This document shows positions 15,098-23,959 of a stretch of 63,870 nt of DNA, piece after piece (the first letter of the stretch is position 1; every line of letters begins with the position of its first letter). The translations under genes were made by a program, and so were the position numbers. The DNA comes from Natronococcus pandeyae. GTDB lineage: Archaea > Halobacteriota > Halobacteria > Halobacteriales > Natrialbaceae. Location: the NCBI RefSeq assembly GCF_008122205.1, contig NZ_PHNJ01000021.1, positions 1 through 63,870 of the forward strand, written 5' to 3'. The notes beneath the pieces are model-generated. The model was given only the letters and a program-made list of their open reading frames with translations, did no database searches and was not told where the DNA came from.

Positions 15098-15898
15098 TCA
15101 AAACTGACTTTTTTTGGTGGACATATTGATATTCGCCTCGATAATATTTGCACTTTCGACAACTTTCTCAGGAACGGTCTCAGCATAGAACTCACCGCTG
15201 AGTCTGCTTGTGGGTCCAGAGACACTAACCGCCCCGAGAACCATGCCCTCCGGGCTACAAATCGGCGCCCCAACCGCCCGAATTCCTCGGATTTCTTCTT
15301 CATCGTTCACTGCATACCCTTGTTCTCGAATGGTCGCTAATTCCGCATTGAGGGTGTCGATGTCTGTGATCGTATTCGGTGTTTTAGAAATCAGCCCCTG
15401 TCTATTGACGATTTCGTGAAGACGCTCCTCTGGAAGATGGGCGAGAACCGCTTTGCCGGCAGACGTAAAGTGGAGGTAGTCCGGATTCTGTTCTTTGCTC
15501 GTGTGGTACTCGTTTCCGATCGCGTTCGGACCCATAACCTTGTAGATATTCCTCTCTAAGCCGTGTTGTTCACACATTAGATGGGCAAATTCTCCGGTCT
15601 CCTCCGCCAACTCTTCGGTCTGGTCTTTCCCGTGCTGAAAGAGGATATGTTGGTAGCGTACTGTTTTTCCGAGGTACAAAAATTCTAAACTCAGAGAGTA
15701 TGTATTGCCGTTTTTCACGACAAGTTGCTTTTCTTGGAGCGTCGCAAGGTATGAATGAGTCGAGCTTTTAGACAGATCGAGATGGTTTGCTAATTCTGTC
15801 ACACCTGCACCGTTGAGCTGTTCAAGCGCTTTGATGATATCACAGGCCCGAGAAACGGTCTCAAGTGTGCGACGGGAGCTATCAGGGGTATCAGCCAT
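15098..15898 (-). CDS. IclR-family transcriptional regulator
   Basis: 266 aa from the ATG at 15898 (MADTPDSS); ATGs further upstream add sequence unlike the family. The N-terminal winged helix runs about residues 10-75, with recognition helix LSKSSTHSYLATLQE. The IclR effector domain follows, with the conserved HFTSAGKAVLAHLPEE, GYAVNDEEEIRGIRAVGAPI and GAVSVSGPTSRL segments. It probably senses a small organic ligand and controls the divergent TRAP genes and the M20 amidohydrolase. It lies between them. Confidence 0.88.
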   Translation of the reverse strand: MADTPDSSRRTLETVSRACDIIKALEQLNGAGVTELANHLDLSKSSTHSYLATLQEKQLVVKNGNTYSLSLEFLYLGKTVRYQHILFQHGKDQTEELAEETGEFAHLMCEQHGLERNIYKVMGPNAIGNEYHTSKEQNPDYLHFTSAGKAVLAHLPEERLHEIVNRQGLISKTPNTITDIDTLNAELATIREQGYAVNDEEEIRGIRAVGAPICSPEGMVLGAVSVSGPTSRLSGEFYAETVPEKVVESANIIEANINMSTKKSQF

Positions 15899-16028
15899 AC
15901 ACATGGAAGGTAGCTCCAACTCATAATTGTTCCTATTTCGAGAACGGTGTCCGAAGATAATTGGCGTTCGTGCTCGCATGCGAATCAGTATTTGACATTC
16001 CAACAGATCTTCATCAAGAATCGGTATG

Positions 16029-16036
16029 TTTATAAT
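16029..16036 (+). promoter_or_regulatory. TATA box of the TRAP binding-protein gene
   Basis: TTTATAAT lies about 27-34 bp before the ATG at 16063, the distance expected for a leaderless haloarchaeal transcript. This favours 16063 over the earlier ATG at 16048. The CATTCCA and TGGAATG half-sites at 15996 and 16044 bracket the box. Confidence 0.6.
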
Positions 16037-16062
16037 ACTGGTCTGGAATGCCAATCATAAGC

Positions 16063-17025
16063 ATGTCATACGATTCAGACAGAAGGACGTTCGTCAAATC
16101 AGTAGGGAGTATTACCGCTGTAGCTGCTGTCGCCGGATGTTTAGACGAGGTCGGCGGGTCTGGCGGTGACGAGTTCGTAACGATGGCGACTGGCGGGACT
16201 GGGGGTGTCTACTACACCCTCGGTGGTGGTATGGCAGACGTCTGGGCCGACGATCTCGACCTGGAGACCTCTGTCGAGTCGACCGGCGGAAGCGTCGAAA
16301 ACGCTCGGCTGTTGGATGACGAGGTTGAAGTCGCGCTCATGGGAGAGAGCGCAATCGCTGATGCAGTGAACGGGGAGGGTGACTTCGAGGAAACGGTTCC
16401 ATTGCAGGCACTCCACGGCACGTATATGAATCCGACCCACGTCGTGGTTCAGGCCGATTCAGACATCGAGACGTTCGAGGATCTAGAAGGGCACGCTGTG
16501 TCAGTTGGCGATCTGGGAAGTGCGACTGAAACGAAGGCCGCAGACATATTCGAGTTCTATGATATGGACTACGACGATGTTGATGCCCACGAATACTCGT
16601 TCGACGAAACGACGGATGCAATGCTCGACGGGCACATCGATGCCGGTATCTATGCGATTGGGATTCCCGGTCCCTCGGTGGACGAGTTATTCACGCAAGC
16701 CGACGTTCGATTTATCGACTTTCCTGAAGAGGATCTGGAAGCTATAAGTGAAGAGTTGGATTATTACCAGACTCATGAAATTCCTGCTGGTACGTACGAT
16801 GGGCAGGAGGAGGCTGCACCGAACCCAGCCGAACTGAACACGGTCGTCGTCAACGAAAACATGGGTGAGGATCTCGCCGCCGATCTCACGACCAGCACAC
16901 TCGAGAACGTGAGTCGGTTGTCCGATGTACATCAGTCTGCAGAGTCCTTCGAGGAATTTGCCCGCGAATCACCCACCGAGTATCACCCCGGTGCCCAGTC
17001 TGCATTAGACGAACTGGGTATGTGA
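16063..17025 (+). CDS. TAXI-family TRAP transporter solute-binding lipoprotein
   Basis: 320 aa. RRTFVKSVGSITAVAAVAGC is a Tat signal ending in a lipobox, so the protein is exported folded and lipid-anchored outside the membrane. The mature domain begins with the TAXI hallmark MATGGTGGVYYTLGGGMADV and carries HAVSVGDLGSATETKA and DAGIYAIGIPGPSVDEL. It captures the substrate and delivers it to the fused permease 65 bp downstream. TAXI proteins mostly bind dicarboxylates, glutamate or related acids. Given the neighbouring amidohydrolase, a carbamoyl- or ureido-acid is a reasonable guess. Confidence 0.9.
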   Translation: MSYDSDRRTFVKSVGSITAVAAVAGCLDEVGGSGGDEFVTMATGGTGGVYYTLGGGMADVWADDLDLETSVESTGGSVENARLLDDEVEVALMGESAIADAVNGEGDFEETVPLQALHGTYMNPTHVVVQADSDIETFEDLEGHAVSVGDLGSATETKAADIFEFYDMDYDDVDAHEYSFDETTDAMLDGHIDAGIYAIGIPGPSVDELFTQADVRFIDFPEEDLEAISEELDYYQTHEIPAGTYDGQEEAAPNPAELNTVVVNENMGEDLAADLTTSTLENVSRLSDVHQSAESFEEFARESPTEYHPGAQSALDELGM

Positions 17026-17090
17026 TGACGCAGAGAGAACCACCCTGTGAGTAAGCACACCACCACGAGTTAGACCTGAATACTACTATT

Positions 17091-19118
17091 ATGAGTGTAG
17101 AGGACAAAACACCCGAAATAAATCTCGCCGATTCAAATAAAGAGTCGGCAACAACTGGTAGCCACTGGAGTGGGACAGCCCCGCGACCAATCAAGGAGAA
17201 GACGAAACTTACCGCGGTCTTTCTGGCCGTCGTTATCGGTTCATACCATCTGATCACGGCTGGAACCGGAATCCCAACAGCGCTGATTAATCGACCGATT
17301 CATTTGGCGTTTCTTGGATCGCTCGTTTTCATCTGGTACGAAAGCCATACCGGTGAGCCGAAGAGCTACGTCCCCTGGTACGATTGGCTGCTTGCCACCC
17401 TAACGTTCCCAGCAGTCCTGTACGTCTCGTGGGCGCTTAGTTACAACAATCTCGCCGCACGCACCGGAAATCCCAACTCAGTCGACATCTTGTTCGGAGT
17501 GGTGGCACTCCTCCTCGTCTTCGAGATTACGCGCCGAATGACGGGGATCATCCTGCCAACGCTCGCAGCAATCTTCATTGTCTATGCCTATACTGGTCCG
17601 CTGTGGCCAATGCAACTGTCCCATCCTGGATACAGCTATGAACGGATCGTCTCCCACTTGTACCTCTCGACGAACGGATTGTTTGGGATACCGCTAGACG
17701 TGAGTGCCACATACGTGGTGTTGTTCATTCTGTTGGGCGCATTTCTCGAAGTGACTGGAATCGGTGATTGGTTCATCGACCTGGCCTACAGTGTAACCGG
17801 AAAGATGTCGGGGGGACCAGCAAAGACTTCTGTCATTGCAAGTTCGTTCATGGGGAGTCTGAACGGCAGCTCCGTTGCCAACACCGCGACGACCGGTGCC
17901 TTCACCATCCCCTTAATGAAACGGACAGGGTTCAAATCACGCTATGCGGCGGCCGTTGAGTCAGCGGCATCGACTGGCGGTCAGATTCTCCCGCCGATTA
18001 TGGGAGCTGGGGCGTTCATCATGGCAGCCTTCACCGGGATTTCGTACTCTGAGATCATCATTGCAGCATCGATTCCGGCAGTACTGTATTTCGGGTGTGT
18101 TCTCCTCTCAGTGCACTTCCGAGCGAAGAAAGAGGGTCTAGAGGGACTCCCATCGAGCCAACTCCCCGATGGCAAAAAGCTGTTCAAAAACGGGTTTCAT
18201 TATCTGATCCCAATTGTCGTGCTCGTCTACATGCTGTTGACGGGCTGGACCGCAATGACTGCTGGGTTCGTAGCGATCATCCTCACGATGATTGTAGCAG
18301 TGCCCCTCGATGCGCTAAAGCGATTCGGCACCGCACTGCGACGAGCGGATACGGAAGAAACGTACCGTATTCTGAATAGCACCGTCCAGAAACTGATTCA
18401 AGCGCTCGATCGTGGGATCCGGATGACGCTCATCGTTGCAGCAGCGTGTGCAACGGCAGGAATAGTCGTCGGGATCGTTACCCTGACTGGCCTCGGATTG
18501 GTCTTTAGCTCGCTCGTTACGAGCCTTTCGGGAGGGACGCTCTTCATCGCTCTCGTGATTACGATGATTGCCTCAGTCATCATGGGGATGGGGCTACCAG
18601 CGACCGCGGCATACATTGTCGTCGCCTCACTGGGGGCCCCAGCGCTCATCGAACTCGGTGTCGACACGCTCCCGGCACACATGTTTGTGTTCTACTTTGC
18701 CATTCTCAGCGCAATCACTCCACCAGTGATGTTGGCGGTCTTCACTGCGAGCGGCATCTCTGAGTCCGACCCATGGAGCGTAGCAATCGATGCGGTTGGT
18801 CTCGCAATCGTTGGCTTCCTCATTCCGTTCGCGTTTGTTTACGGCAACGAGTTGCTCCTCATGGGTGGGACAATGACGATACTCCTCGGCGTCCTCACAG
18901 CCGGTATTGGAGTTGTTGCAATTTCTGGCGGGATTGAAGGGTATCTCTTGAAAAAGGCCACGAAGATAGAACGTATTATATTGTTCTCATGTGGCCTAAT
19001 GTTATTGATGTCGGGGATTGAAACCGACATTCCTGCACTACTTGGTGTGATTGCTGTTGCAGCAAGGCATCATTCGTTCGAAAAGACAGATACAAACTAT
19101 CCAATAGGAAACGATTGA
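17091..19118 (+). CDS. TRAP transporter fused permease (4TM+12TM)
   Basis: 675 aa. An N-terminal small-subunit-like part with about four to five helices is joined to a large DctM-like part. SSFMGSLNGSSVANTATTGA and, near the end, MIASVIMGMGLPATAAYIVV are the two internally repeated substrate-path motifs of the large subunit. TGGQILPPIMGAGAFIMAAF is also typical. The protein should use a Na+ or H+ gradient to import the ligand bound by the upstream TAXI lipoprotein. The fused architecture is usual for TAXI systems. The first 45 residues are hydrophilic and cytoplasmic. Confidence 0.9.
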   Translation: MSVEDKTPEINLADSNKESATTGSHWSGTAPRPIKEKTKLTAVFLAVVIGSYHLITAGTGIPTALINRPIHLAFLGSLVFIWYESHTGEPKSYVPWYDWLLATLTFPAVLYVSWALSYNNLAARTGNPNSVDILFGVVALLLVFEITRRMTGIILPTLAAIFIVYAYTGPLWPMQLSHPGYSYERIVSHLYLSTNGLFGIPLDVSATYVVLFILLGAFLEVTGIGDWFIDLAYSVTGKMSGGPAKTSVIASSFMGSLNGSSVANTATTGAFTIPLMKRTGFKSRYAAAVESAASTGGQILPPIMGAGAFIMAAFTGISYSEIIIAASIPAVLYFGCVLLSVHFRAKKEGLEGLPSSQLPDGKKLFKNGFHYLIPIVVLVYMLLTGWTAMTAGFVAIILTMIVAVPLDALKRFGTALRRADTEETYRILNSTVQKLIQALDRGIRMTLIVAAACATAGIVVGIVTLTGLGLVFSSLVTSLSGGTLFIALVITMIASVIMGMGLPATAAYIVVASLGAPALIELGVDTLPAHMFVFYFAILSAITPPVMLAVFTASGISESDPWSVAIDAVGLAIVGFLIPFAFVYGNELLLMGGTMTILLGVLTAGIGVVAISGGIEGYLLKKATKIERIILFSCGLMLLMSGIETDIPALLGVIAVAARHHSFEKTDTNYPIGND

Positions 19119-19227
19119 TACTCTCCTTATTTAACATAATTTGAGTTGGGATAATGAATCCCTACGGGAGTCCGTACATCGGGGGTGATTACGGTGACCT
19201 CCCGCCGACTGTTCGGTCTTCCTGTAT

Positions 19228-19480
19228 AGTTGATCGAGAAATACGCTCCCTCCGATGCCGTGTTTCTCGTCGATTCAGCACCAGGGCTCAAAGCTGCACT
19301 TCACGATCACGGACTCCGATTTCGATATGAAAAACACGAAAATCGGAACGCTGTCAAACGTCTCTCCCAAAAGATAAAACGACGAACCTCCCAGTTTGGA
19401 AACTTCTTCAGAAATACCGATCCAGCAACCGCCGAAACATGGCTCTAGAGCTACGCAAACTGCTGGAACCAGCTAATCTG
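19228..19480 (+). pseudogene. IS6-like transposase remnant
   Basis: LIEKYAPSDAVFLVDSAPGL, RFRYEKHENRNAVKR and TSQFGNFFRNTDPATAETW form the C-terminal half of an IS6-type DDE transposase (second Asp in FLVDSA, Glu position near VKRL). An in-frame TAG at 19446-19448 interrupts it, and the frame then continues SYANCWNQLI to a second stop. The N-terminal half is missing. Confidence 0.65.
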
Positions 19481-19764
19481 AACAATGCCTGGTCGTCGCT
19501 ACAGTATTTTTAGTATCGATAAGCGATGACTGAACTGTATGCTGACGGTATATGCGAAAATTGCGGTCTCAGAAACACCGCAGCGAGACGGTACTCATGC
19601 TCTTCTTTTACATCTGTATTATCGTAAATAAGAGCCAACACGTCTCGTCCAACTATGTTGAATGAGCACCCCTTGTCGAACTGAGCGACGAATTGTTCGT
19701 CTTCTCGTGCGAGAAACCATCTTTATTATTCGTGAAGTACCGTTGCAATAGGGCTCATTGTCAC

Positions 19765-19813
19765 ACCTGTTCAATATTGTTGGACAGGTCTATCCTCATA
19801 AATCAGGATAGAC
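19765..19813. promoter_or_regulatory. Two palindromes upstream of IclR gene
   Basis: ACCTGT (19765) pairs with ACAGGT (19784) around AATATT. GTCTATCCT (19788-19796) pairs perfectly with AGGATAGAC (19805-19813) around an 8-nt AT spacer. They end 30 bp before the ATG at 19843, a likely autoregulatory operator overlapping the promoter. Confidence 0.5.
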
Positions 19814-19842
19814 TTTTCTCGATCGGCCGTGATAGAGAGAGT

Positions 19843-20625
19843 ATGCCACTACAATCACTGGGGGACGGGCCAAAACAGACCATTCAAGCAATCGAAAACG
19901 CCGTCAAGATTGTTGAATCGCTAGAAACTAGAGACAACGCGAGTCCGTCTGAACTCGCGGCCGAACTCGACATGTCTCGAAGTACTGTTCACGTCTATCT
20001 CAAGACGCTCGAACAGTTCGGCTACGTAGTCAACGACGGCGGGCGGTACGCTATCGGATTGCGATTTCTGACACACGGTGGACACGCCCGAAAACAGCAG
20101 AAGGCGTACGAGGCGGCAAAGTTGGAAGTGGATCGCCTCGCACGAGAGACCAACGAGATGGCCGATATGGGCGTCGAACAAAATGGATTGCGATTCCTGC
20201 TGTACAAGGCCGAAACGGAGGAGGCCGTCTACGACAACGTGATTACGGGCGAGTACACGCACATGCACTGGACTGCACTCGGGAAAGCGTTGCTCGCCTG
20301 GAAACCGAGGGATCGAGTCGAAGCAATCGTCGAAGCGCACGGACTTCCCGAAGCGACCGAGGCGACGGTAACGACTTCTGATGCCCTGTTCGATGAACTC
20401 GACACCGTCGCCGATCAGGGCTACGCGGTCGAGGATGGGGACCGGCGGGAAGGGGTTGCGTCGATCGCTGTTCCGGTCCTCGATACGGACCGCAAAATCG
20501 CGGTCGCTGCCCTTTCGGTGTCAGGACCGCAGAGCCGTCTCCTCGACGGCGGGATCGACGACAAGCTACTCGAGCAACTCGCTCACAGCAGGAACGTCGC
20601 CGAGCTACGGTACAACCACTACTGA
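19843..20625 (+). CDS. IclR-family transcriptional regulator
   Basis: 260 aa from the ATG at 19843 (MPLQSLGDG). The frame extends upstream, but that part is not IclR-like. The winged helix spans about residues 10-75 (ASPSELAAELDMSRSTVHVY). The effector domain has HMHWTALGKALLAW, GYAVEDGDRREGVASIAVPV and VAALSVSGPQSRLL. It is the first gene of the GC-rich catabolic island and the only obvious regulator there, so it probably controls the island in response to its substrate. Strong palindromes lie immediately upstream. Confidence 0.88.
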   Translation: MPLQSLGDGPKQTIQAIENAVKIVESLETRDNASPSELAAELDMSRSTVHVYLKTLEQFGYVVNDGGRYAIGLRFLTHGGHARKQQKAYEAAKLEVDRLARETNEMADMGVEQNGLRFLLYKAETEEAVYDNVITGEYTHMHWTALGKALLAWKPRDRVEAIVEAHGLPEATEATVTTSDALFDELDTVADQGYAVEDGDRREGVASIAVPVLDTDRKIAVAALSVSGPQSRLLDGGIDDKLLEQLAHSRNVAELRYNHY

Positions 20626-20634
20626 GACGGGTTC

Positions 20635-21786
20635 TTATCGATACGGCTCCGTCGCACTCGTGATCCAATCCAGGTTCCGGTCGGGAAGCAGTCCATAATT
20701 ATAGAACGAGACTCGTTCCGCTCCATTGTCGATCACGGCGTCGACGACCTGCCGTGTCGTCACTTCGTCGTGTATCTCGGGGTGGCCGGGGAGGATCCCG
20801 GCATGAAGCGGAATTTCGGGAGTGACGTAGTCTGCAGTTCGCATCGCGGCTGCCGCTTCTCCCGCCGAGGATTCGTACGTGATGACGGTGTAGTAATCGA
20901 CGTGCTCCGCGAGTCGCTCGAGGTCCGCCCCGTGTTTCCATGCGGTATCCGGGCTGAGGAACCCGACGTAGTATCCGAGCTCCGCGTCGACCGCCGATCG
21001 AATATCGGCGAACAGATCGACGAGCGTCCGCTCCCGGACATCGAGGTACGCCGCTACGGGATGATGATCTCGCAGCCATCCGGCGACGTCGACATCCCGA
21101 GAGAGGCCTCCGTCGACGATCGCGTCAACGGTGTCACGACAGGCGGCTCTCGCTTGCTCGACGTTGACACCCGCATCGCTCGCGTTCGAACGACAGTGAT
21201 CGCAAAAGCAGACGCCGAAGAGGAACTCGCCAAGCGGGCCAAGACGAGCGTGGAACTTGTCGTGATGCCAGCCGAACCCGGTACCGTAAAAGTAGTCGAA
21301 CGTCTCCAGTTCAATTCGATCAAACGTGTCTCGATCGTCGAGATCGCCGACGAGGTCAACGAGGTACTGTTGAACGGCCGGGTTCGAGGGACAAAGACCG
21401 AACGCGAGATCGTCGCCGAACGCGTTCGTGAGAGTGAGTTCGGGTCGTTCCATCCCCAGTCGAGAATTGTGACAGCCGACGGTCCAGGAATTCAGCGCGA
21501 TGTCCCGGTCCTCGAGTTCGCTCGCGATCGTCTCGAGCCAGTCGCCGTCACCCATCGTCTCGTTCGGCACCGGTTCGACGTCGGCGTACTCGCCGGGCTG
21601 GAAGTACGCGCTGGCATCGGCGAAGAACGTTCTGCGTTCGGGGTTGTGCGGGAGAAATGCCTGCACGGTATGGTAGTTCGTCGCGAGGTTGATTTCGTCA
21701 ATGCCGATCTCGTTCAGGCGATCGACTGCGTCGTCGACACCTTCGTCGAGTAGATCCCACGGGTACGCCCAGGTCGCGAACTTCAT
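20635..21786 (-). CDS. Probable TIM-barrel sugar-type enzyme, unknown function
   Basis: 383 aa from the ATG at 21786 (MKFATWAYPWDLLDEG). The alternation of strand motifs such as IDEINLATNYHTVQAFLPHN, IALNSWTVGCHN, RIELETFDYFYGT and YYVGFLSPDT, together with late VDYYTVITYESS, suggests a TIM barrel like glycoside-hydrolase or sugar-isomerase relatives. A CFCDHC motif in the middle may bind metal. Acidic residues in strand ends (ELETFD) could be catalytic. Family not recognised with certainty. It runs convergent with the IclR gene (9 bp apart) and shares direction with the adjacent Gfo/Idh gene. Confidence 0.6.
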   Translation of the reverse strand: MKFATWAYPWDLLDEGVDDAVDRLNEIGIDEINLATNYHTVQAFLPHNPERRTFFADASAYFQPGEYADVEPVPNETMGDGDWLETIASELEDRDIALNSWTVGCHNSRLGMERPELTLTNAFGDDLAFGLCPSNPAVQQYLVDLVGDLDDRDTFDRIELETFDYFYGTGFGWHHDKFHARLGPLGEFLFGVCFCDHCRSNASDAGVNVEQARAACRDTVDAIVDGGLSRDVDVAGWLRDHHPVAAYLDVRERTLVDLFADIRSAVDAELGYYVGFLSPDTAWKHGADLERLAEHVDYYTVITYESSAGEAAAAMRTADYVTPEIPLHAGILPGHPEIHDEVTTRQVVDAVIDNGAERVSFYNYGLLPDRNLDWITSATEPYR

Positions 21787-21844
21787 GTGTGAACAGACCA
21801 CAGTAACTCGCTTAGTTTTTGTGACCAGTACGGGTGTACGGAGA

Positions 21845-22882
21845 TCACCGGTCGAGGGTGACGGTCTTGGACGACCTCGCGGACCGTTTCCAGGCGCTGC
21901 AGAGCTCGAGCGCCGACGCTACCTCGTCGGGATCCGGAACCCGAAACCCGTACTCGCCGCTCTCGACGGTGGTAAGAAACGCGCCGAACTGGCGGTCGAG
22001 GATGGGACTCTGCGTCCGTCCGAAGGCTTCCGTCGTGCGGTCGTCCGGCGGGCCAGCGTGCCAGTGTATCCCCTCGTAGCCCTGATGAGCCGACCGGAGC
22101 ACGCCGTCGGTTCCGACGACTTCCGCCTCCCAGTTTCCGAGTCGTTCGCGACAGTCCGTCGAGTAGGTTAGCGTCATCGTGCTCTGGCTCCCGTCCTCGT
22201 GTGCGACGGTCGCGCCCCCCAGATCGGGATGCGCGCTGTGCAGCGTGTTCACGTTGTCGAGTTCGCCGGCGATTCGAACCGGCGTGGCGTCGGCGAGCCA
22301 CTCCACGAGGTCGGCCGTGTAGTACCCCATCGCGTACGCGGCTCCCGCCTGATCGGGGGCGTGTTCGGCGTTGACGTCGATCCCGTCTTCCGGAACGCGG
22401 TCGTGCCTGATCGACGCGCGGACGGAAACGGGCTTACCGATCCCGCCGTCGTGGACGCGCCGTGCGAGTTCGCCGATCGCATCGTCGAACCTGGCAGGAC
22501 AGGTCGTCACTGCGGGCACCGACTCGCTCGCGGCTTCCGCGATTTTCCACGCATCGTCAACCGTCGCGGCGGCCGGTTTGGCGGTGAGAACGGGGCACTC
22601 CCGTTCGAGCGCCGTTACCGCATCGGCCGCCCGCCGCGTCGTCCGGCTCGCGACGACGAGCAGGTCCGCGTCGTCGGCGAGTGCTGCAACATCGTCGTAA
22701 ACGTCACAGTCGTACCGGGTCGCAAACGTTTCGGTCGTCGGACGTCCCAAACGCATTAGATCGTCGGGATCGGTCCTCGAAACGACGCCCTCAACGGTCG
22801 TATTCGGATGGTCGACCGCCCGTGCCGCGTATGCCGGGCCGTAGAACGACGCCAGCCCGACAATGCCGACGTTTCGGGTCAT
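21845..22882 (-). CDS. Gfo/Idh/MocA-family oxidoreductase
   Basis: 345 aa from the ATG at 22882 (MTRNVGIVGLASFYG); the upstream in-frame extension is not homologous-looking. The N-terminal Rossmann fold shows VGIVGLASF, a variant of GxGxxG, then VSRTDPDD and ADLLVVASRTTRRA. The catalytic-domain Lys is expected in VLTAKPAAATV (usual EKP is replaced by AKP). It should oxidise a sugar or inositol-like hydroxyl with NAD(P). The altered glycine motif and missing Glu are unusual and could mean a changed cofactor or substrate. It is probably cotranscribed with the TIM-barrel gene and divergent from the LLM oxidoreductase. Confidence 0.78.
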   Translation of the reverse strand: MTRNVGIVGLASFYGPAYAARAVDHPNTTVEGVVSRTDPDDLMRLGRPTTETFATRYDCDVYDDVAALADDADLLVVASRTTRRAADAVTALERECPVLTAKPAAATVDDAWKIAEAASESVPAVTTCPARFDDAIGELARRVHDGGIGKPVSVRASIRHDRVPEDGIDVNAEHAPDQAGAAYAMGYYTADLVEWLADATPVRIAGELDNVNTLHSAHPDLGGATVAHEDGSQSTMTLTYSTDCRERLGNWEAEVVGTDGVLRSAHQGYEGIHWHAGPPDDRTTEAFGRTQSPILDRQFGAFLTTVESGEYGFRVPDPDEVASALELCSAWKRSARSSKTVTLDR

Positions 22883-22950
22883 GCAAATCGTTACCAGTGT
22901 TCCCCGACCGGCGACTTTACAGTTACGTCTGGTTTTGTTCGGGGGAAAGC

Positions 22951-22959
22951 AATTATTTG
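22951..22959 (+). promoter_or_regulatory. TATA box of LLM oxidoreductase 1
   Basis: AATTATTTG preceded by GGAAAGC lies 24-32 bp before the ATG at 22983, consistent with a leaderless start. The divergent Gfo/Idh start is only 100 bp away, so both promoters share this gap. Confidence 0.45.
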
Positions 22960-22982
22960 CTAGTACGAACCATACCATAGGT

Positions 22983-23957
22983 ATGGAGTTCGGCTTGTAC
23001 CTGAATCAGTACGGCGACGAGCGCAATGATTTTGACTTCGAAGATATGTTCGAGCAACTCGACGTGCTCGAGGAGCAACCGTACGACGTCGCCGCGGTGG
23101 GGCAACGGCACTTCTACGAAGAAGGATTTTACGACCCGTTCACCTGCCTGACAGCGATGGCGACGCACACCGACTCGCTGAAAATACTGGCGAACATCCT
23201 GATCCTGCCGGTGTTCCACCCGATTCACCTCGCGGAGCGTATGATGGGGCTCGATCACCTCACGGATGGCAACGCCGCGTTTGGCGTCTCGTTGGGCTAC
23301 CGTGAGAGCGAACTGGAGAACTTCGGCGTGCCGATGGACGATCGCGTCTCGCGGTTCATGGAGGGATTGGCGATCACCAAGCGGCTGCTCGAAGGCGAGC
23401 GGTTCGACTACGATGGCGAGCACTTCTCGTTCGAAGACGCGTTCGTGCGCCCCGAACCGATCCAGGATCCACGCCCGCCGATTCTCGGCGGCGGCAGTGC
23501 GGAAGTGGCAATCAAGCGAGCCGCCTACCGCTGTGATGGCTTTACGGCGGCGATCACTGAACCCGAGCAGTTGGAGGCGGACATAAACCGTTACTACGAT
23601 GCGCTCGAGGAAGCCGGTAAGGATTCCGAAGACGGGCACGTAACGATCATGGTCGACGGCTACGTCGCGGAGTCAACCGAGGCGGCGGTCGACGCCCTTG
23701 ACCCGTACCTAATCGACCTGCAAACGAAGTACATCAAGTGGGGCAACCCTGAGTTCGAAGGCCGTCCCGATTGGGAGGACATCGAAGATCAGTTGCTGTT
23801 CGGAACGCCCGAAGAAGTCGCCGAGAAAGTCGAACTGTACCGCGATATCGGCGTTGACCGACTCATCTTCCGTACGCAATTCCCGGGAATGGATCAGGAC
23901 GTCGCGCTTCGGAGCATCGAGCGCTTCGGCGACGATGTGATCTCCCAGGTGAGGTGA
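22983..23957 (+). CDS. Luciferase-like (LLM) flavin- or F420-dependent oxidoreductase 1
   Basis: 324 aa. MEFGLYLNQY at the start, AVGQRHFYEEGFYDPFTCL, ILPVFHPIHLAERMMGLDHL and NAAFGVSLGYRESELENFGV are landmarks of the bacterial luciferase-like TIM-barrel family. LYRDIGVDRLIFRTQFPG is near the end. Such enzymes use reduced FMN or F420 to oxidise or oxygenate varied organic substrates. The reaction cannot be fixed from sequence. A second, only distantly similar member lies at 29468, so the pathway may use two flavin or deazaflavin steps. It stands alone between genes on the other strand. Confidence 0.82.
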   Translation: MEFGLYLNQYGDERNDFDFEDMFEQLDVLEEQPYDVAAVGQRHFYEEGFYDPFTCLTAMATHTDSLKILANILILPVFHPIHLAERMMGLDHLTDGNAAFGVSLGYRESELENFGVPMDDRVSRFMEGLAITKRLLEGERFDYDGEHFSFEDAFVRPEPIQDPRPPILGGGSAEVAIKRAAYRCDGFTAAITEPEQLEADINRYYDALEEAGKDSEDGHVTIMVDGYVAESTEAAVDALDPYLIDLQTKYIKWGNPEFEGRPDWEDIEDQLLFGTPEEVAEKVELYRDIGVDRLIFRTQFPGMDQDVALRSIERFGDDVISQVR

Positions 23958-23959
23958 CG

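Larger units (their letters stand above)
19119..19842. other. Gene-poor junction with IS6-like remnant
   Basis: Between the TRAP permease and the next IclR gene lie only an IS6-like transposase remnant (19228-19480) and palindromes just before the IclR start. The GC content rises beyond this point, so it may mark the edge of the inserted catabolic island. Confidence 0.4.

Noticed and set aside
20770-21753. 327-aa plus-strand frame antisense to the TIM-barrel-like gene
   Set aside because: A long mirror frame is expected in GC-rich codon-biased haloarchaeal DNA. Its residues show no domain, whereas the minus-strand frame is acidic and structured.
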